A stretch of 64,000 nt of DNA. Origin: UBA3069 sp050633465. Its GTDB lineage: Bacteria; Pseudomonadota; Alphaproteobacteria; Rhodobacterales; Rhodobacteraceae. Numbering within the stretch: the stretch's first letter is position 1; each line of letters begins with the position of its first letter. The position numbers and the translations under genes were made by a program. The notes beneath the pieces were generated by a model. It was not told the origin of the DNA and searched no databases. It saw nothing but the letters and a program-made list of their open reading frames with translations. This document shows positions 40,978 to 49,993 of this stretch, in pieces. Location: the NCBI GenBank assembly GCA_050633465.1, contig JBOEGO010000022.1, positions 1-64,000 on the forward strand, read 5' to 3'.

Positions 40978-41941
40978 TGCCTCCACCCCGCGCATCGGCG
41001 CGCTGCAAGACAACGAACCGCCCAAACCGCACCGCTCGCGCGGGGCCGACATCTGGGCGCAGTTTTCCAAACACAAGGGCGCGATGCTGGGCGGCGGGTT
41101 TCTGGTGTTCATCACGCTGGCCGTGCTGGTTGGTCCGTGGCTTTGGGGGATTGATCCGCAGAAACTCGATATCCGCAACAAGGACATCCGCCCGATCTGG
41201 AGCGGCCTGTTCGGCGGTGACGTGAAAACCAGCTGGGCGCGCCCCTTTGGCACCGACAATCTGGGCCGTGACCACATGGCGCAAATTCTGGCGGGTGGCC
41301 GCGCCTCTATGGCTGTGGGTTGGGCCGCGATGCTGCTGTCGCTGATGATCGGAACCTTTATCGGCGTTGTGGCGGGGTTCTTCCGCCGCCTTGACGGGCT
41401 GCTGATGCGGCTGACCGATCTGTTTTTGTCGCTGCCGATCCTGCCGCTGCTGCTGGTCGCGGTGACCCTGTTCCGCCAGCCCCTGCGCGCCAGCTTCGGA
41501 CCCGAGGGCGGCATGTTCATCCTGATCGTCTGTATCATTGGCGTGACATCCTGGATGCCCACGGCCCGCATCGTGCGCGGTGATATTCTGGCGCTGAAAG
41601 AACGCGAATTCATCTATGCCGCGCGCTCCATTGGCACGCGGCCTTTCGCGATCATCCGCCGCCATTTGCTGCCCAATGTGCTGTCGCCCATTATGGTGTC
41701 GGCCACGCTGGGGCTGGCCACCGCCATCATCACCGAATCTGCCCTGTCCTTTCTTGGCGTGGGCTTCCCTTCGGATTTCCCGACATGGGGCAAAATGCTG
41801 GCCGATGCTGTCCCCCGCATGAGCGAATATCCCGAACGCGTGCTGCTGCCCGGTATCGCGATTTCCCTGACGGTGCTGGGGGTGAACTATCTGGGTGACG
41901 GGCTGCGCGATGCGCTCGACCCGCGGATGCGCGGGCGCTGA
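40970..41941 (+). CDS. Peptide ABC transporter permease (DppC type)
   Basis: 323-residue permease. Cytoplasmic N-terminus, first helix at about 40-60, then the periplasmic region with FGTDNLGRDHMAQILAGGRASMAVG and four or five helices; the coupling motif is EFIYAARSIGTRPFAIIRRHLLPNV. It ends DALDPRMRGR as usual. The start at 40970 overlaps the DppB stop, giving coupled translation; a terminator hairpin follows 45 nt later. Confidence 0.93.
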   Translation: MTDASTPRIGALQDNEPPKPHRSRGADIWAQFSKHKGAMLGGGFLVFITLAVLVGPWLWGIDPQKLDIRNKDIRPIWSGLFGGDVKTSWARPFGTDNLGRDHMAQILAGGRASMAVGWAAMLLSLMIGTFIGVVAGFFRRLDGLLMRLTDLFLSLPILPLLLVAVTLFRQPLRASFGPEGGMFILIVCIIGVTSWMPTARIVRGDILALKEREFIYAARSIGTRPFAIIRRHLLPNVLSPIMVSATLGLATAIITESALSFLGVGFPSDFPTWGKMLADAVPRMSEYPERVLLPGIAISLTVLGVNYLGDGLRDALDPRMRGR

Positions 41942-41985
41942 CGCGGCCCCGGGGCGAACAGGATTCGTCATATTCAATGAAAATA

Positions 41986-42019
41986 AGGACGCCGCCCCGC
42001 CACCACAGGGCGGCGTCCT
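41986..42019 (+). terminator. Terminator of the peptide-permease operon
   Basis: AGGACGCCGCCC (41986-41997), loop of 10 nt, GGGCGGCGTCCT (42008-42019): perfect 12-bp stem, 45 nt after the dppC-type stop, preceded by an A-rich stretch so it could work in both directions. Confidence 0.78.
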
Positions 42020-42185
42020 GCGTTTATCCCCGCATGGGCACGAAGACAGAACAATCGCCCCGCGTCACGGCGCTAACGGAATATTTTTCCCGATCCGTGC
42101 CCTTTCACAACCATGCACACCCTTGATACAGGTGCCAAACCGCGCCAACTGGAACACTATCCCATTCAAACAGGAGCCACCCACG

Positions 42186-43247
42186 ATGTTCGAATCCCTC
42201 GGCTTTGAAAACGCCACCGCCCCGCAGGTCGCCGTCTGGTTCGCCCTCGCCATTGGTGTGGCTTTTGGCATCCTTGCGCAAATCACCCGCTTTTGCTTTC
42301 GCCGCATGATCGACGGATCAGACCGCAAACAGGCCGCTGGCGTCTGGCTGATGGCGCTGGCCACCGCCGTGACAGGCACCCAAATCGCCGTGGCGCAGGG
42401 GCTGATCACATTCGACGACCACCGCTTTATGGCGGCTGACCTGCCTTGGCTGGCGATCGTTACCGGCGGGCTGGCGTTTGGCGCGGGCATGATCCTGACA
42501 CGGGGCTGCGTGTCGCGCCTGACCGTGCTGGCGGGGGGCGGCAACCTGCGCGCCCTGCTGGTGCTGCTGGCCTTTGCGGTGACCGCCCATGCCACGCTCA
42601 AGGGCGTTCTGGCCCCGGTCCGCACCGGCCTTGGTGCGGTGACCACCACACTGGAAAACGCCGCCCTGCCCGGCAATCCGCTGATCTGGACCGCGCTGAT
42701 TGCACTGGCCGCGCTGGTCTTTGCCCTCCGGTCCGGCAACCGCGCCGTGCCGCTGGCGCTGGCCGCGCTGCTGGGCCTGCTGGTGCCGCTGGCATGGGTC
42801 GGGACGGGCTATATCCTGCTGGATGAATTCGACCCCATCGCGATGGAATCGCTCTCCTTTACCTCCCCCGCGTCCGAGGCACTGTTCTTTACCATCGCCT
42901 CCACCTCGATCCCCGCAGGCTTTGGCACAGGGTTGCTGGGCGGCGTGGTTCTGGGCGCGTTCCTGTCCAGCCTCGCACGGCGCGAATTCGCATGGCAAAG
43001 CTTTGACTCCCCCCGCCAGACAGGCCGCTATCTGGCGGGCGCTGTGCTGATGGGCACGGGCGGCGTGCTGGCCGGTGGCTGCACCCTGGGTGCGGGGCTG
43101 TCGGGCATCCCGACCCTGTCGCTTGCCGCCATTCTGGCGATTGCCTCCATCGGTGCGGGCGGCGTGGCGACCCGCGCCCTGCTCAGTGCATCTGCTTCTG
43201 GATCCGGCGCAGCATCCACCACACCAACGCAACAACAGGCAGCGTAA
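42186..43247 (+). CDS. YeeE/YedE-family (sulfur-compound) membrane transporter
   Basis: 353-residue polytopic protein with about nine or ten hydrophobic helices. The family cysteines are present: FCFRRMIDGSD near the N-terminus, the TRGCVSRL motif and the matching AGGCTLGAG in the second half. These Cys-containing motifs line the pathway in thiosulfate transporters of the TsuA type. A low-complexity Ser/Ala/Thr tail (SASASGSGAASTT) overlaps the neighbouring DUF3422 gene by 65 nt. Start at 42186 chosen by homologous length and the AGGAGCCACCCACG upstream. Confidence 0.9.
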   Translation: MFESLGFENATAPQVAVWFALAIGVAFGILAQITRFCFRRMIDGSDRKQAAGVWLMALATAVTGTQIAVAQGLITFDDHRFMAADLPWLAIVTGGLAFGAGMILTRGCVSRLTVLAGGGNLRALLVLLAFAVTAHATLKGVLAPVRTGLGAVTTTLENAALPGNPLIWTALIALAALVFALRSGNRAVPLALAALLGLLVPLAWVGTGYILLDEFDPIAMESLSFTSPASEALFFTIASTSIPAGFGTGLLGGVVLGAFLSSLARREFAWQSFDSPRQTGRYLAGAVLMGTGGVLAGGCTLGAGLSGIPTLSLAAILAIASIGAGGVATRALLSASASGSGAASTTPTQQQAA

Positions 43248-44463
43248 TCACCGCCGTCAGCTCCCCCTTGCTCAGGCCCGCCAGCCCGGCAAGGGGATAC
43301 AGCGCATACCCCGCCAAAGACACCGCGTAATAGCTGATCGCCACCACCGACAATCCCTCGACCGTCTTTTGCAGCTTTAGCTGCATATCGGCGCGCCGGT
43401 CCATGCTTTCCAGCAATTGCTGGTTCTGCGCCGATCGTTCCACATCGACCCGCGTGCGCAACAATTCACCCGCACGCATCGCCCGCCCCGCCATGGAGTC
43501 CAGCCGCGCCTGGGTCGATTTCACCGTGCGCATCGCCGGATCATAACGGCGCATCATGAATTCATTATAGGTCTGTCGCCCGTCAAACCGCGCCTCGCGC
43601 AGCACCGCGATACGGTCATGCACAATCGCCTCATAGGCTTCGGTCGCACCGAAACGAAACGCGGTCTGCGCGCTCAGGTTTTCCAGCTCGGCCGACACCG
43701 CCAGCAATCCGGCCAGCGTCTGATCCGCCGGTTTTTCCCGCCCGCGCATGTCACCCACCAACCCCGTCAGCGTGGCATCAATCCGCGCCATCTGCGCGCC
43801 GATTTCACGCACACGGGCGAACCCCAGCATCGACATCGCCTTATATGTCTCGATCTCGCACAGCCGCTGCACAATGCGCCCGATCCGGCGCGCACCGGTG
43901 TCGGGCGCAATGAATACGGCAAACCGCATATGGCCGGATGCATCAATGCGAAAATCCCCCGCCACCACCGCCGCATCGTCCAACACGCGACTACAGGCCA
44001 GACTTTCCTGCACGAACCACTGGGTAATTTTGCCGATACAATCATCCTTGTCCTGCATCGGTTCCACCCTGATCTGGGCCGAACTGACGCAAACCCCCGG
44101 CGCATCCGCCAACCAGTCCGCCGGAAAGATTTCGAAATCAACGGGGTCAAAGGCGCGATCCGACAACTGATCGGCAAAGGCGGTGTAGGTCACGAATTCC
44201 GTGTGGCTTTCCCATTTCAACATATGCCGCCCGATGCGGCCAAACCAATGGGTCGCGCCGGGTTTGGGATGGTCCGCCCCGTGGCGGTCCAACAGCGCCA
44301 CCAGATGCGCGAAATCCGCAGCGCGATCACGGCTGGCCGCATCCGCCACCCGTTTGATCGCCAGATAGGCGGCCGTGCAAGGCACGCTCAGCGACGGGAA
44401 CGGGCGGGCGTGCAATTCATGCGCCAAATCGTATCGCAGCGGGTGATCTGTCAGGGCTGGCAT
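43183..44463 (-). CDS. DUF3422-family membrane protein
   Basis: 426-residue protein. It starts with the family motif HPLRYDLAHELHARPFPSL, followed by a mostly helical, soluble N-terminal part with FGRIGRHMLKWESHTEFVTYT and VEPMQDKDDCIGKITQWFVQ. The C-terminus has two membrane helices (GLSVVAISYYAVSLAGYALYPLAGL and LTAVITLPVVALVWWML). Function unknown. Convergent with, and overlapping, the YeeE-type transporter gene. The ATG at 44461-44463 gives the conserved start. Confidence 0.9.
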   Translation of the reverse strand: MPALTDHPLRYDLAHELHARPFPSLSVPCTAAYLAIKRVADAASRDRAADFAHLVALLDRHGADHPKPGATHWFGRIGRHMLKWESHTEFVTYTAFADQLSDRAFDPVDFEIFPADWLADAPGVCVSSAQIRVEPMQDKDDCIGKITQWFVQESLACSRVLDDAAVVAGDFRIDASGHMRFAVFIAPDTGARRIGRIVQRLCEIETYKAMSMLGFARVREIGAQMARIDATLTGLVGDMRGREKPADQTLAGLLAVSAELENLSAQTAFRFGATEAYEAIVHDRIAVLREARFDGRQTYNEFMMRRYDPAMRTVKSTQARLDSMAGRAMRAGELLRTRVDVERSAQNQQLLESMDRRADMQLKLQKTVEGLSVVAISYYAVSLAGYALYPLAGLAGLSKGELTAVITLPVVALVWWMLRRIQKQMH

Positions 44464-44627
44464 TCTTGCTCTCCGGTTCGCGTGACGATCACGATACCGC
44501 GCAAATACCAAACCGCAAAGGCGACAAATCGTTACATCTCAGCTACTTATCTGCATACCATGGTGTGCAGCCACCTGCCCGCCCCATAGGGGCCGCAGCC
44601 TCTGGTCACGCGCTAACCAATGGTGTT

Positions 44628-45548
44628 CTATTGTGCAAAGGAACCTGACGCCGCAGCCGCCTCTGCCTCTGCCTCTGCCTCTGCCACGCGATCCAGCGCC
44701 TTGGCCAACCGCTTGTGCGGCGCACGCCCCTGCCCCGCCTGTAAAATCACACGCGCCCGCGCCACATGCCCGGCCTTTTCGGCGCGTTCTGCCAATGCCT
44801 CGTAATAGGCGGGGCTATCCTTGCGCTTGGCCAGCATCCGCGCCCACATTTCATGGTTCAGCCCGCCCTTGATGGCACGGCTGGCGACAGTGGTCAAAAC
44901 GCCCATATCCTGTAACTGACGCGGCAGTTTGTGGCCCAGAAACGGCGCCGGATAGCGGGTGATATTGCCGGTATCAAACCGCGCCGCATGATCCGCATCC
45001 GGCTGAAAATACGGGTCATAAAACAGCTTTACCTCGCGCGCGCCCTGCACCGCCCGCGCCGCATCCGACCACTTCCCATCCCAGTCGCCCATGCGCCGCC
45101 CCTGCAAATACCGCCGCTCCCATGGGACCAGATCACGGCGCAGGGTCGATTGCGGCGACATCGCCACCACACGGGCACCGGGGCTGACCACCGAAAAAGA
45201 GGCCGCAGCAAATCCCCCCATCGACGCGCCGTAAAACACCACCTCGTCAAAGCCCTTGAAAAACCCCTGATCGCGCAACTTGCGGTAAATGCGATACATT
45301 TCAGCGTCACGAAACCAGTCGTTGCGCTTGGTCATATTGCCCAGATGCGACCATCCCATGGCTTCAGCCAGATTGTGCCCCCAGGGCAGGCGCGGCGGCT
45401 CGCTGTGAACCGATCCCATGTGGTCGAATGTCACCAACAGCTTGTCATTGCGCGGCAGAAAACTGACGCAATGATTGGACATATTGCGGATAAACCCCTT
45501 GCGGGCATTGCCCTGACAGGCCATCGCGACAGCACGGATCAAACTCAT
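44628..45548 (-). CDS. Alpha/beta-hydrolase-like protein (paralogue 1)
   Basis: 306-residue protein with a possible Ser-Asp-His triad: nucleophile elbow FYGASMGGFAA (S109), FYDPYFQPDADHA (D178) and FLGHKLPRQLQDMG (H206). N-terminal core LLVTFDHM and the Trp-containing RNDWFRDAEMY are shared with the next gene upstream. The start at 45548 is set by alignment with that paralogue, since the frame is open further. The C-terminus ends in an Ala/Glu repeat (AEAEAEAEAAAAS) encoded by a hexanucleotide repeat. Substrate unknown. No signal peptide. Confidence 0.72.
   Translation of the reverse strand: MSLIRAVAMACQGNARKGFIRNMSNHCVSFLPRNDKLLVTFDHMGSVHSEPPRLPWGHNLAEAMGWSHLGNMTKRNDWFRDAEMYRIYRKLRDQGFFKGFDEVVFYGASMGGFAAASFSVVSPGARVVAMSPQSTLRRDLVPWERRYLQGRRMGDWDGKWSDAARAVQGAREVKLFYDPYFQPDADHAARFDTGNITRYPAPFLGHKLPRQLQDMGVLTTVASRAIKGGLNHEMWARMLAKRKDSPAYYEALAERAEKAGHVARARVILQAGQGRAPHKRLAKALDRVAEAEAEAEAAAASGSFAQ
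44659..44685. repeat. Hexanucleotide microsatellite (GCCTCT)4.5 inside the hydrolase-like gene
   Basis: Four full copies of GCCTCT plus GCC. It encodes Glu-Ala pairs near the protein C-terminus, so any expansion or contraction keeps the frame. Confidence 0.85.
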
Positions 45549-45735
45549 ATCAAACGGCCCCCCGAACGTGGCACAGATACCCTTATCACAACAGTTTGCC
45601 CCAGTTCGCAAAGGTTGAAAACCCCGCGCCGCATCCGACCCGCCCCAACGCCTGATGGCACGGGCCGAATAAACCGCAGGGCACACTCCCGCCCCCTCAA
45701 AACGGGGCAAAGCCCCGCATTTCAGGGTTGGGCGT

Positions 45736-45759
45736 GGCTCCGGCCAAAGGGCCGGAGCC
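45736..45759. terminator. Strong GC hairpin between the two hydrolase-like genes
   Basis: GGCTCCGGCC, loop AAAG, GGCCGGAGCC: perfect 10-bp stem, 51 nt after the stop of the gene at 45810-46673. No T-run on the minus strand. Confidence 0.6.
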
Positions 45760-45809
45760 TGAACCACAGCACCCGCCCGGATTTTTCTGAACCCTAACAC
45801 AAACCGCCG

Positions 45810-46673
45810 TCACCGCCGCGCCGCCCGCACCTCGCGCTCCAACCGTGGAATATGCCACCCCGCCTGCTCGGCGTGAATCCAGTCGACCACGCGCTGCGCC
45901 AGCAGGGGCCGGTCCCGCGCCAGACATTCGGCCACCAATGCACGGCACCACGCCAGATTGCCATGGCGCGCCCGCATCATGCGCCGCCAGCCCTGCAGAT
46001 CCATCCGCCCCTCGATCAAACCGGCCATGGCAGGCTCCAACACCCCCATCTGCAACAATAACCGCCCCACGCGATGCCCTGCATAGGGCAGGCAAAACGA
46101 TACCGCCCCCGAAACCCGCGCCCCATGCTGGCGGTCCAACCGCGCCATCGGATCATAAACCAGCACTGCCCGCGCCCCCGCCGCAGCACCATCCAGATAC
46201 CGGCGATCCGCCCAATCACCACGCGCAAACCCGCGGCGAAATCGCGGCTCCCACTCCAGATCCAGCCGCGTCTGCGGCACCAATGCCACCACCCGTGCAT
46301 TCGGGGCCGCCGCAGCAAATGCCAGCGCGCCATAGCCCCCCATGGAAGACCCGTAAAACACCACCTCGTCAAAACCGTCAAAAAACCCCGCCGCCGCCAT
46401 TTCATCGAAAAAATCAAACAAGGCCCCATGGCGAAACCAGTCATTGCGCCGCGCCATCATCACGCCCATGTGGCTGTCACCACGCCGCAGCAACCACTGA
46501 TACCCCCATGGAAAACGCGGCCCCCTAACATCGCGGCTTTTCATATTGTCGAATGTCACAACCAAACGCGGCCCACGGCGAAAAAACGCCACCCCGTGAC
46601 GCGGCAAGGCGCGAAAAAACCCGCCCGCCTGCGCCGCCATCGCACAATGCCTGAATTTATACGCCACATCCAT
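45810..46673 (-). CDS. Alpha/beta-hydrolase-like protein (paralogue 2)
   Basis: 287-residue relative of the gene at 44628-45548 with the same layout: LVVTFDNM, RNDWFRHGALFDFF, FYGSSMGGYGALAFA (S110), VYDPMARLDRQHG (D174) and YAGHRVGRLLLQMG (H200). The serine, aspartate and histidine fit a hydrolase triad. It lacks the Ala/Glu tail. The family is common in Roseobacters, where it is often given misleading names; I cannot assign a substrate. Proximity to pntAB carries no obvious meaning. Confidence 0.72.
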   Translation of the reverse strand: MDVAYKFRHCAMAAQAGGFFRALPRHGVAFFRRGPRLVVTFDNMKSRDVRGPRFPWGYQWLLRRGDSHMGVMMARRNDWFRHGALFDFFDEMAAAGFFDGFDEVVFYGSSMGGYGALAFAAAAPNARVVALVPQTRLDLEWEPRFRRGFARGDWADRRYLDGAAAGARAVLVYDPMARLDRQHGARVSGAVSFCLPYAGHRVGRLLLQMGVLEPAMAGLIEGRMDLQGWRRMMRARHGNLAWCRALVAECLARDRPLLAQRVVDWIHAEQAGWHIPRLEREVRAARR

Positions 46674-46720
46674 CGCGCCAGATTAACGCAAACCCCCGAA
46701 CCAACCGTTACCACCCGGCT

Positions 46721-46752
46721 TTCATTGTTCCATAAATACCTCCCGCCGGAGG
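46721..46752 (-). repeat. Dispersed GGTATTT/GAACAATGAA element, copy 4
   Basis: Minus strand: CCTCCGGCGGGA then GGTATTT, ATG, GAACAATGAA, 95 nt after the pntB stop. It includes the GC hairpin seen at 33489-33520. Confidence 0.55.
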
Positions 46753-46774
46753 CACCCAACACAGCCACAAACGA

Positions 46775-46802
46775 AAAGGGCGCCCCAAACAGGACGCCCC
46801 TT
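46775..46802 (-). terminator. Terminator of pntAB
   Basis: On the minus strand AAGGG pairs with CCCTT, then CG/CG, a T-G pair and CC/GG around a short loop, followed by TTTT. It lies 45 nt after the pntB stop. Confidence 0.55.
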
Positions 46803-46846
46803 GCAATTCATATCACGCAAACCAGATGATTTTGCCTAGCCCAAGA

Positions 46847-48280
46847 TCAGGAGATCTTGGTTAGCAATTCATCCAGCGACTTTTTCGCGTCACCATAGAA
46901 CATGCGCGTGTTCTCTTTGTAAAACAGCGGGTTCTCGATGCCGGAATAACCGGTGCCCTGGCCACGTTTGGACACGAACACCTGTTTCGCCTTCCAGCAT
47001 TCCAGCACCGGCATACCGGCGATTGGGCTGTTGGGGTCTTCTTGTGCCGCAGGGTTCACGATGTCATTCGACCCGATCACAATGGCAACATCCGTATCGG
47101 GGAAGTCGTCGTTGATCTCGTCCATTTCCATCACGATGTCATAGGGCACCTTGGCCTCGGCCAGCAGCACGTTCATGTGACCCGGCAGACGACCCGCCAC
47201 GGGGTGAATGGCGAAACGCACATTCTTGCCCTTGGCGCGCAACCGCTTGGTCAGCTCCGAAACAGACTGCTGCGCCTGCGCCACGGCCATGCCGTAACCG
47301 GGGATGATGATGATGCTGTCGGCCTCGTCCAGCGCGGTGGCAACACCGTCGCTGTCGATTGCGATCTGCTCGCCCTCGACCTCCATCGCCGGTCCCGTGG
47401 TGCCGCCAAAGCCGCCCAGAATAACCGAGATGAACGAACGGTTCATCGCCTTGCACATGATATACGACAGGATCGCACCGGACGAACCGACCAATGCGCC
47501 AACCACGATCAACAGGTCGTTCCCAAGGGAAAAACCAATCGCCGCAGCCGCCCAGCCGGAATAGCTGTTCAACATCGACACAACCACCGGCATATCCGCG
47601 CCGCCAATGCCCATGATCAGGTGATAACCGATGAACAGCGCCGCCAAGGTCATCAGCGCCAGCGGCATGAAACCACCCGTGCTGAAATACCAGATCAGAC
47701 AGAGCACCGAAATCGCCGCAGCCGCCGCATTCAACATGTGACCGCCGGGCAGTTTCGTCGCCGCCGAACCCACCTTGCCCGCCAGCTTGCCATAGGCAAT
47801 GACCGACCCGGTGAATGTGATCGCACCGATAAAGATGCCCAGGAACAGCTCGACCCGCAGGATCGACACCTCGACCGGGGATTTATGCGCCAGCAATCCG
47901 GCAAATCCGGTCAGACCCTTTTGCGTTTCCGCATCCATGCCCATGACACGGCCCAGTTCGATATGGGCGATAAAGCCCACGAAGACCGCCGCCAGACCCA
48001 CCAGCGAATGCATCGCGGCAACCAGTTGCGGCATTTCCGTCATCTGCACCCGCGTGGCCACCATAAACCCGATGGCACCGCCACCGGCGATCAACACCAG
48101 CGACAGCAACCACAGGCCGGACCCCGGCCCGATCAGGGTGGCGAACACCGCCAGCCCCATGCCCACAATGCCATACCATACCGCGCGTTTCGCGCTTTCC
48201 TGTCCCGACAAACCGCCCAAGGACAGGATGAAAAGAACCGCCGCGACCACATAGGCCGCCGTCGTAAATCCGTAATCCAT
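46847..48280 (-). CDS. pntB: NAD(P) transhydrogenase subunit beta
   Basis: Membrane subunit with the NADP(H)-binding domain III. 477 residues. About nine membrane helices (residues 1-260), then domain III with SIIIIPGYGMAVAQAQQSV (dinucleotide site), FAIHPVAGRLPGHMNVLLAEA and VIGSNDIVNPAAQEDPNSPIAGMP. Uses the proton gradient to make NADPH. Start at 48280 is right after the pntA stop (13-nt gap) and gives the conserved MDYGFTTAAYV. Confidence 0.97.
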   Translation of the reverse strand: MDYGFTTAAYVVAAVLFILSLGGLSGQESAKRAVWYGIVGMGLAVFATLIGPGSGLWLLSLVLIAGGGAIGFMVATRVQMTEMPQLVAAMHSLVGLAAVFVGFIAHIELGRVMGMDAETQKGLTGFAGLLAHKSPVEVSILRVELFLGIFIGAITFTGSVIAYGKLAGKVGSAATKLPGGHMLNAAAAAISVLCLIWYFSTGGFMPLALMTLAALFIGYHLIMGIGGADMPVVVSMLNSYSGWAAAAIGFSLGNDLLIVVGALVGSSGAILSYIMCKAMNRSFISVILGGFGGTTGPAMEVEGEQIAIDSDGVATALDEADSIIIIPGYGMAVAQAQQSVSELTKRLRAKGKNVRFAIHPVAGRLPGHMNVLLAEAKVPYDIVMEMDEINDDFPDTDVAIVIGSNDIVNPAAQEDPNSPIAGMPVLECWKAKQVFVSKRGQGTGYSGIENPLFYKENTRMFYGDAKKSLDELLTKIS

Positions 48281-48293
48281 TATCCCTATCTCC

Positions 48294-49865
48294 TTACGAT
48301 TTCTGGAACATGGCAAGCATGCGCCGTGTCACGAGGAAGCCGCCAAAGATGTTGATCCCGGCCATGAACACCGACAATGCCGCCAGCAAAATAACCAGAA
48401 ACGACCCCGACCCGATTTGCATCAACGCACCCAGAATGATGATCGACGAAATCGCATTGGTGACCGCCATCAACGGGGTGTGCAGGCTGTGCGACACATT
48501 CCAGATCACCTGGAACCCGATGAAAACCGACAGAACAAAGACGATGAAATGCTGCATAAAGCTGGCAGGGGCGACCAGCCCCACGGCCAGCAGCAATGCG
48601 GCTCCCACGGCTATCAATGTGACCTGCTGCTTGGTTTGCGCCTTGAATGCGGCCACTTCGTTGGCGCGCTTTTCTTCGGCGGTCAGCTCCTTGACCTTCT
48701 CCTTGGGCTTGGCGGCAATCGCCTGCACCTTGGGCGGGGGCGGTGGCCATGTGATTTCATGATCATGGGTCACGGTCGCGCCGCGGATCACGTCGTCCTC
48801 CATGTTATGATTGATCTGGCCGTCTTTTTCCGGCGTCAGGTCGGTCATCATATGGCGGATGTTGGTGGCATACAGGGTCGAAGCCTGCGCCGCCATGCGC
48901 GACGGGAAATCGGTATAGCCGATGATGGTCACGCCATTCTCGGTCACGATCTTCTCGTCCATCACGGTCAGCTTGCAGTTGCCGCCCTTTTCCGCCGCCA
49001 GATCGACCACGACAGAACCCGGCTTCATGGCCGCAACCATGTCCTCGGTCCACAATTCGGGGGCTTCGCGGTTGGGGATCAGCGCCGTGGTGATCACGAT
49101 GTCCACCTCGGGGGCCAACTCGCGGAATTTGGCCAGCTGTGCGGCGGCAAATTCGGGGCTGGACACAGCGGCATAACCACCCGTCGCGGCGCCATCGGCC
49201 TGCGCTTCTTCGAAATCCAGATATACGAATTCCGCACCCATGGATTCGACCTGCTCGGCCACTTCGGGGCGCACATCGAAGGCCAAAGTGATCGCACCCA
49301 GGCTGGTCGAGGTGCCAATCGCGGCCAAACCGGCCACGCCCGCGCCCACAACCAATACCTTGGCGGGGGGGACTTTACCGGCGGCCGTGATCTGGCCGGT
49401 AAAGAAACGGCCAAAATTGTTGCCCGCCTCGATCACGGCGCGATACCCGGCGATATTGGCCATGGATGACAGCGCATCCATTTTCTGCGCGCGTGAAATG
49501 CGAGGCACCATTTCCATGGCGATCACATTCGTGCCCTTGGTCTTGGCGGTTTCCAAACCCTTTTCGTTGCCCGCAGGGTTGTAGAACGAAATCAACGTCA
49601 ACCCTTCGCGCATCCGTTTCATTTCGGTCTCGTTGGGCTGGCGCACCTTGGCCACGATGTCGCAATCCTTCCACAGGGCTGCGGCGGTCTTGATCACCTC
49701 TACCCCTGCGGCGGCATATGTTTCATCGCTGAAACCGGCCGCGGCACCCGCTCCGGTTTCAATCGCACATTCATACCCCAGTTTCTGGAGCTGAAGCGCG
49801 GAATCAGGTGTCATCGCAACCCGATTCTCCCCTTCAAACACTTCCTTTGGCGTTCCGATCTTCAC
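48294..49865 (-). CDS. pntA: NAD(P) transhydrogenase subunit alpha
   Basis: NAD(H)-binding domain I plus membrane helices, in a single 523-residue chain; some Rhodobacteraceae split it. N-terminus KIGTPKEVFEGENRVAMTPDS; VGAGVAGLAAIGTSTSLGAIT is the dinucleotide fold. Three or four C-terminal membrane helices run from about 425 to 515 after the KEKVKELTAEEKRANEV linker. The start is GTG at 49863-49865, preceded by GGGGGA. First gene of the pnt operon. Confidence 0.97.
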   Translation of the reverse strand: MKIGTPKEVFEGENRVAMTPDSALQLQKLGYECAIETGAGAAAGFSDETYAAAGVEVIKTAAALWKDCDIVAKVRQPNETEMKRMREGLTLISFYNPAGNEKGLETAKTKGTNVIAMEMVPRISRAQKMDALSSMANIAGYRAVIEAGNNFGRFFTGQITAAGKVPPAKVLVVGAGVAGLAAIGTSTSLGAITLAFDVRPEVAEQVESMGAEFVYLDFEEAQADGAATGGYAAVSSPEFAAAQLAKFRELAPEVDIVITTALIPNREAPELWTEDMVAAMKPGSVVVDLAAEKGGNCKLTVMDEKIVTENGVTIIGYTDFPSRMAAQASTLYATNIRHMMTDLTPEKDGQINHNMEDDVIRGATVTHDHEITWPPPPPKVQAIAAKPKEKVKELTAEEKRANEVAAFKAQTKQQVTLIAVGAALLLAVGLVAPASFMQHFIVFVLSVFIGFQVIWNVSHSLHTPLMAVTNAISSIIILGALMQIGSGSFLVILLAALSVFMAGINIFGGFLVTRRMLAMFQKS

Positions 49866-49993
49866 GTCAGACGTCCCCCTTCGTTGGTCAAATCTTCCTC
49901 GGTCAGGTCATAACCGAAGCCTGTTCCCTTGTCTCTGCGCAATATTATTTCACAGATATTCTGCAGTTGCACTGCCCTGATTGCCACAATCTG

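Noticed and set aside
46074..46829. 251-codon plus-strand frame opposite the second hydrolase-like gene
   Set aside because: Composition is Pro/His/Arg-rich and it is antisense to a protein with a conserved catalytic layout.
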